In this document: positions 5,412 to 8,666 of the stretch, one piece after another | Layout: every line of letters starts with the position of its first letter | How positions within the stretch are numbered: the first letter of the stretch is position 1 | Assembly (NCBI GenBank): GCA_024641465.1 | Contig: JAHEDB010000071.1 | Span: forward strand, 1 to 8,666 | Origin: Chromatiales bacterium | Lineage (GTDB): Bacteria; Pseudomonadota; Gammaproteobacteria; UBA6429; Thiohalophilaceae | DNA: 8,666 bases | Direction of reading: 5' to 3' | Made by a program: the position numbers and the translations under genes | Notes under the pieces: generated by a model | What the model was told of the DNA's origin: nothing | The model's database searches: none | The model's input: the letters and a program-made list of their open reading frames with translations, nothing else

Positions 5412-8048
5412 TCAGCCCGGATTGATTGTCCGCGCGATGGTTGCCAGCAATTGCTCATTCGAGGTGTGCGATTTGACGAGTACACTGCTGACCTGTTGCG
5501 CGGCCTCCGGGGCGGTGTTCTGGGCGGAGAAGATTACCACGCGGGGTGGCTTGGGCAAGTTCTCGATGGTTTCCAGCAGGTCCAGACCCGAGCCATCGGG
5601 CAGGCCGATATCGAGCAGGATCAAATCAAAATTTTCCTCTAGCAAGATCTCTCTGGCGGCCAGCAGGGTGCTGGTCCACACCAGTTCACAATCATGCTGG
5701 AGCATTTTACTGACCAGATAATGGATGTCCTGTTCATCCTCTACGTGGAGGATGCGAGGACGTTTTGCCAGACCGGCGGCGTGTTTAACCACATGATTGA
5801 GGCGTTCAGGGTCGATGGGTTTTTTGATCCAGTCGAGTATTCCAATCGCCCCACCATTAAGTTCACGCCTGGCATCATCGGCCTTGATCGAGATGACGAT
5901 CACCGGCAGGTCTCTGGTTGTTTCATTCTGCCGCAATGAAGTCAACAACTGGATACCGTCTTCATCGGGCAGGATGATATCCAGGGTCATGGCATTATAT
6001 TTATCGACATGTTGCCGGAGCAATTGCCGCGCCTCAGCCGCGTTACAGGCGATATCACTGTTAACACCGGTCTCGGCCAACATTCGCTGCAACAGCGCCG
6101 CGACATCGGGGTCATCCTCTACAATCAGAATACAGGGGGAGTTTTTATCCTTCAACTCAATTGGCAGTATGTTGTCCGATAGCTCAGAGATCAGTTCGGG
6201 CAGTTCAACAAAAAAGGTCGTGCCGACTTGCGGCTTGGACACATAATCGATCCGACCGCCGTGTTTCTCTATGATCAGGCGGGTAATACTCAGACCCAGG
6301 CCGGTGCCACCCTTCTGGCGTTTGTCGGTCGAGTCATATTGGGTAAACTTGTCATAGAGTTTGTCACGGAAATCATCCGGGATACCGGGTCCGTGATCCG
6401 ATACGGAAATGCGGATGGTGCCGTTCTGCCGGGCCATACTGATTTCAACGGTTTCACCCCTGGGTGAAAACTTGGCGGCATTGGACATCAGATTGTTCAT
6501 CACCTGCATCATGCGGTCATCATCGGCATAGACGCGCACCCTGTCTGGACAGGCCTTGAGCACAAAGCGGACATTGTATTGATCGGCGTAGGCCTGATTG
6601 CTCTTGATAGCCTGTTGTAAAAATACCGGCAGTTCCAGGCTGTGGAAACGAAACGCCATCATGCCGGCTTCGATCTTCTGGATATCGAGGATATCGTTGA
6701 TCAGCAATAACAGGCGCTCGGTGTTATTGCTGGTGATAGTCAGCATATCTTTTACACTGGCCGGTAATTTGCCAACGGTCTCCGCCATGACCAGACCCAG
6801 TGAGCCGCGGATCGAGGTGAGGGGTGTGCGCAACTCATGACTTACGGTAGAGATGAATTCGTTTTTCATCTTTTCCATTTGTTTACGCTCGGTAATATCC
6901 CGTACGATACCACTAAACAGGGTTTCACCGTCGATGTACATTTTGCTTACGGCGAGATCTAGCGGGAAGACACTACCGTCCTTGCGCATCCCCTCAACTT
7001 CACGACCGATGCCGATGATGCTTGCCTTGCCGCCCTGCATGTAGTTTTGCAGATAACCGTCATGCTGGGCCTGATACGGGGCCGGCATCAGCATATTGAT
7101 ATTCCTGCCAATCACTTCCTCGGCACTGTAGGCAAAGATCTTTTCAGCCGCCGGATTGAAGCCCTGTACGATCCCTTTTGAATTGATGGTAATGATCCCA
7201 TCGACGACGTGGTCCAGTACGGCCTGCAGGCGTGATGCCCCGGCCTTGATGGCCTTTTCCGCCTCGATGCGTTCGCTGATGTCGCGCACGATACCGGTAA
7301 ACAGGTGTTTGCCGGCGACGGTTATCTCGCTGACGGCCAGATCAAGAGGGAAGGTCTGGCCATTCTTACGCCGGCCTTCCACCTGTCGGCCGATACCGAT
7401 AATGCGGGCCTTGCCGGTACGCAGGTAATTATCCAGATACGTGTCATGTTCCTCCTGGTAAGGCGATGGCATGAGCATCTTGACGTTCCTGCCGATGACC
7501 TCAGTGGCAGCGTAACCGAATATGCGCTCGCCCGCGGGATTGATGGTTTGTATGATGCCATGTTGGTCGATTGTAACGACGCCATCGACCATGTGTTTAA
7601 GAATGGTTTTTTGCCAGGCCGAAGAATCATTGGCCTCGTTGAAACCTTCATCATAGGAATGCATTAAGCGCTTTTTAGTGCGATATAAATAACCAAACAA
7701 TACGCCGGCGAGTATGAGAGTTATCAAACCGATACTAACAATACCGATCCTGTATTGGTGTATCAGCCTTGAATCACGGTTGGCTATTCGTTGATGGGGG
7801 TTGTGGGTAGGCGCACTAGCCGTGGTGGCGGTTTTTAACAGGGTGGCGTGCTGGATTTTATTTTCCGTCTGTGCAGCGGTCGTGGTTATATCCTCGTTCA
7901 GGCGCAGAGTTAGTGGATCGATATATGACTGCTTGATGGTGCTGCATGCATCCTGGCTATGGAGGAGCAAGGAGATGGAAAGGCCCAGCATGAAGACGGA
8001 GGTGACTGTGTAGCGAAGGCAGCATTTTTTTTTCAGAACAGAGGCCAT
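5412..8048 (-). CDS. Membrane hybrid histidine kinase: two FixL-like PAS, HisKA-HATPase, two receivers
   Basis: The product has 878 residues. Domains in order are: transmembrane helix about 13-30, periplasmic segment 31-98, second helix about 100-122, PAS1 about 145-258, PAS2 about 273-385, HisKA with phospho-acceptor H404 (STVSHELRTPL), and an HATPase with N box N519-N523, G1 D551-HGPG and G2 GGTGLGLS near 580-587. The first receiver has E644-D645-D646, phospho-acceptor D690, S720 and K743. The second has E770-D771-E772, D813, S841 and K859. Both PAS domains carry the FixL haem pattern (His, then Arg 20 residues later in IIGIGR): H201/R221 and H329/R349. In Bradyrhizobium FixL these are H200 and R220. 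Receiver 2 has Lys-Ser where Lys-Pro is usual. The ATG at 8048 has no clear Shine-Dalgarno sequence, but an in-frame stop lies just upstream. The gene follows the free response regulator by 55 bases, probably in one operon. Oxygen or redox sensing is inferred. Confidence 0.93.
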   Translation of the reverse strand: MASVLKKKCCLRYTVTSVFMLGLSISLLLHSQDACSTIKQSYIDPLTLRLNEDITTTAAQTENKIQHATLLKTATTASAPTHNPHQRIANRDSRLIHQYRIGIVSIGLITLILAGVLFGYLYRTKKRLMHSYDEGFNEANDSSAWQKTILKHMVDGVVTIDQHGIIQTINPAGERIFGYAATEVIGRNVKMLMPSPYQEEHDTYLDNYLRTGKARIIGIGRQVEGRRKNGQTFPLDLAVSEITVAGKHLFTGIVRDISERIEAEKAIKAGASRLQAVLDHVVDGIITINSKGIVQGFNPAAEKIFAYSAEEVIGRNINMLMPAPYQAQHDGYLQNYMQGGKASIIGIGREVEGMRKDGSVFPLDLAVSKMYIDGETLFSGIVRDITERKQMEKMKNEFISTVSHELRTPLTSIRGSLGLVMAETVGKLPASVKDMLTITSNNTERLLLLINDILDIQKIEAGMMAFRFHSLELPVFLQQAIKSNQAYADQYNVRFVLKACPDRVRVYADDDRMMQVMNNLMSNAAKFSPRGETVEISMARQNGTIRISVSDHGPGIPDDFRDKLYDKFTQYDSTDKRQKGGTGLGLSITRLIIEKHGGRIDYVSKPQVGTTFFVELPELISELSDNILPIELKDKNSPCILIVEDDPDVAALLQRMLAETGVNSDIACNAAEARQLLRQHVDKYNAMTLDIILPDEDGIQLLTSLRQNETTRDLPVIVISIKADDARRELNGGAIGILDWIKKPIDPERLNHVVKHAAGLAKRPRILHVEDEQDIHYLVSKMLQHDCELVWTSTLLAAREILLEENFDLILLDIGLPDGSGLDLLETIENLPKPPRVVIFSAQNTAPEAAQQVSSVLVKSHTSNEQLLATIARTINPG
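6885..7598 (-). repeat. Tandem PAS-domain duplication inside the kinase gene
   Basis: The segments encoding residues 151-260 (7269-7598) and 279-388 (6885-7214) align without gaps at a constant offset of 128 residues (384 bases). By hand count about 70 of 110 positions are identical, including the stretches EVIGRN, IIGIGR and FPLDLAVS. This indicates an internal duplication with moderate later divergence. Confidence 0.8.
8025..8033 (-). repeat. A9 homopolymer at codons 6-8 of the kinase gene
   Basis: Nine consecutive T on the plus strand read as AAA AAA AAA on the coding strand, encoding Lys6-Lys8 just before the first transmembrane helix. Runs of this length can slip during replication or transcription. 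Confidence 0.7.
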
Positions 8049-8103
8049 ATGAGATTTGTTAACGGTCCAGGCAATTGGCCATACCTTACCCGAATGCTAT
8101 GGT

Positions 8104-8496
8104 TTATACCATCTCGAGTTTACACCATAGATCATTTATTTGTTGTGGCAGGGTGATGGGATCAAACGGTTTACTGATGACGCCGATAACGCCTAGCTCC
8201 AGGTATTTTTCGACCTCGTGGGGCTGAACCTTGGCGGTCAGAAAGATAACGGGTATATCCTTCAAGTTATAAACTTTGTGGATCTCCCGTAGGGTGTCCG
8301 GGCCATCCATGACCGGCATCATGACATCGAGGATCATCAGGTCGGGTTTTCGTACCTTGGTGATCTCCAGCGCCTCATGTCCCGAACCACAGGTCTCCAG
8401 GGTAAAGCCTCCAATATCTTGCAGCGAAACCTGGACAATCTTGCGTATGTCCGGCTCGTCCTCGACCAGCAAAATCCTATTAAGCTTCTGGCGCAA
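8104..8496 (-). CDS. CheY-like single-domain response regulator
   Basis: The product is a lone receiver domain of about 130 residues with no output domain. Counted from the proposed start, conserved residues are the acidic pair E12-D13, phospho-acceptor D57 (MILDVMMPVMDGP), T87 and K109-P110. It can accept phosphate from a kinase, most likely the hybrid kinase encoded 55 bases downstream on the same strand. The start is uncertain. ATGs at 8562 and 8541 give 22 or 15 extra residues, with no good ribosome-binding site and an atypical leader sequence. The TTG at 8496 has GGGAG ten bases upstream and gives the usual distance to the RILLVEDEPD motif, so it is preferred. As a receiver without an effector domain it could act by protein-protein contact or as a phosphate shuttle or sink. 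Confidence 0.88.
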   Translation of the reverse strand: MRQKLNRILLVEDEPDIRKIVQVSLQDIGGFTLETCGSGHEALEITKVRKPDLMILDVMMPVMDGPDTLREIHKVYNLKDIPVIFLTAKVQPHEVEKYLELGVIGVISKPFDPITLPQQINDLWCKLEMV

Positions 8497-8581
8497 CTGG
8501 CAGTCACTCCCTGTCTTTTTTATTTGATGTGGTCCGTACATGCGTGTGGGCAGGATACACATAAAGTCTTGCTGAATGTAG

Positions 8582-8595
8582 GATTAATATTAATC
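8582..8595. promoter_or_regulatory. Perfect 14-base AT-rich palindrome, candidate operator
   Basis: GATTAATATTAATC is its own reverse complement. It lies in the divergent region between the response regulator gene and the plus-strand gene beginning at 8625, and overlaps the proposed -10 box of the former. It would suit a homodimeric regulator binding here, but no such regulator is seen in the window. Confidence 0.35.
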
Positions 8596-8614
8596 TGGCG
8601 AATATAAATAGCAA
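8587..8614 (-). promoter_or_regulatory. Candidate promoter of the response regulator-kinase operon
   Basis: On the minus strand TTGCTA (8609-8614) and TAATAT (8587-8592) are 16 bases apart, each matching four of six consensus bases. Transcription would begin near 8580. The placement agrees with any of the possible regulator starts. Similar AT-rich sequence could give chance matches. Confidence 0.3.
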
Positions 8615-8624
8615 GGGATTTGGC

Positions 8625-8666
8625 ATGACGCTTAAGCGGCTAATTGCGGTTACCCCTGACCAGTCA
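8625..8666 (+). CDS. Start of an unidentified gene, truncated by the window end
   Basis: An ATG at 8625 is preceded by AAGGGA (8613-8618) at six-base spacing and a TATAAA (8603-8608) further upstream. Fourteen codons (MTLKRLIAVTPDQS) are open to the window edge. This is too short to identify. The gene would be divergent from the response regulator-kinase operon and share its control region. Confidence 0.5.
   Translation, partial: MTLKRLIAVTPDQS

Noticed and set aside
1..8666. Mobile elements, CRISPR, tRNA or defence genes
   Set aside because: No transposase, integrase or terminal repeats, no regularly spaced repeats, and no tRNA-like cloverleaf was noticed. The gene content is housekeeping plus a two-component system.

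Overview
The window looks like chromosomal DNA of a Gram-negative gammaproteobacterium. It carries lpxH (lipid A synthesis) next to ppiB, with cysS divergent from the cyclophilin genes. This is the cysS / ppiB-lpxH neighbourhood known from Escherichia coli and relatives, here with an extra exported cyclophilin (ppiA type) in front of ppiB. Base composition is moderately GC-rich and fairly even. I see no tRNA, rRNA, CRISPR array, insertion sequence or phage gene, and no gene-free stretch longer than about 165 bases.

Layout. Positions 1-406 (+) hold the C-terminal part of a ferritin-like DUF455 protein, followed closely by a small lipoprotein gene (427-1161, +). A 127-base convergent gap follows. 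The minus-strand operon ppiA-ppiB-lpxH runs from 3108 down to 1289. A 162-base divergent region carries the ppiA promoter and the cysS leader. cysS (3271-4665, +) is followed by an exported protein of unknown function (4735-5382, +). A two-gene minus-strand signalling operon runs back towards it: a CheY-like single-domain response regulator (8104-8496) and a large membrane-bound hybrid histidine kinase (5412-8048). A divergent gene on the plus strand is just entered at 8625 and leaves the window.

How the genes work together. The left and middle parts are housekeeping: cysteine charging of tRNA, proline isomerisation in cytoplasm and periplasm, and an inner-membrane step of lipid A synthesis. 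The most interesting part is the right third. The kinase has two consecutive PAS domains about 64% identical to each other by hand count. Both keep the spacing of the FixL haem-ligand histidine and distal arginine (H201/R221 and H329/R349). The kinase core is followed by two receiver domains, and a third, free receiver is encoded just upstream. No HPt or DNA-binding output domain is visible. A tandem-haem-PAS oxygen or redox sensing phosphorelay is a reasonable inference, but haem binding cannot be proved from sequence alone.
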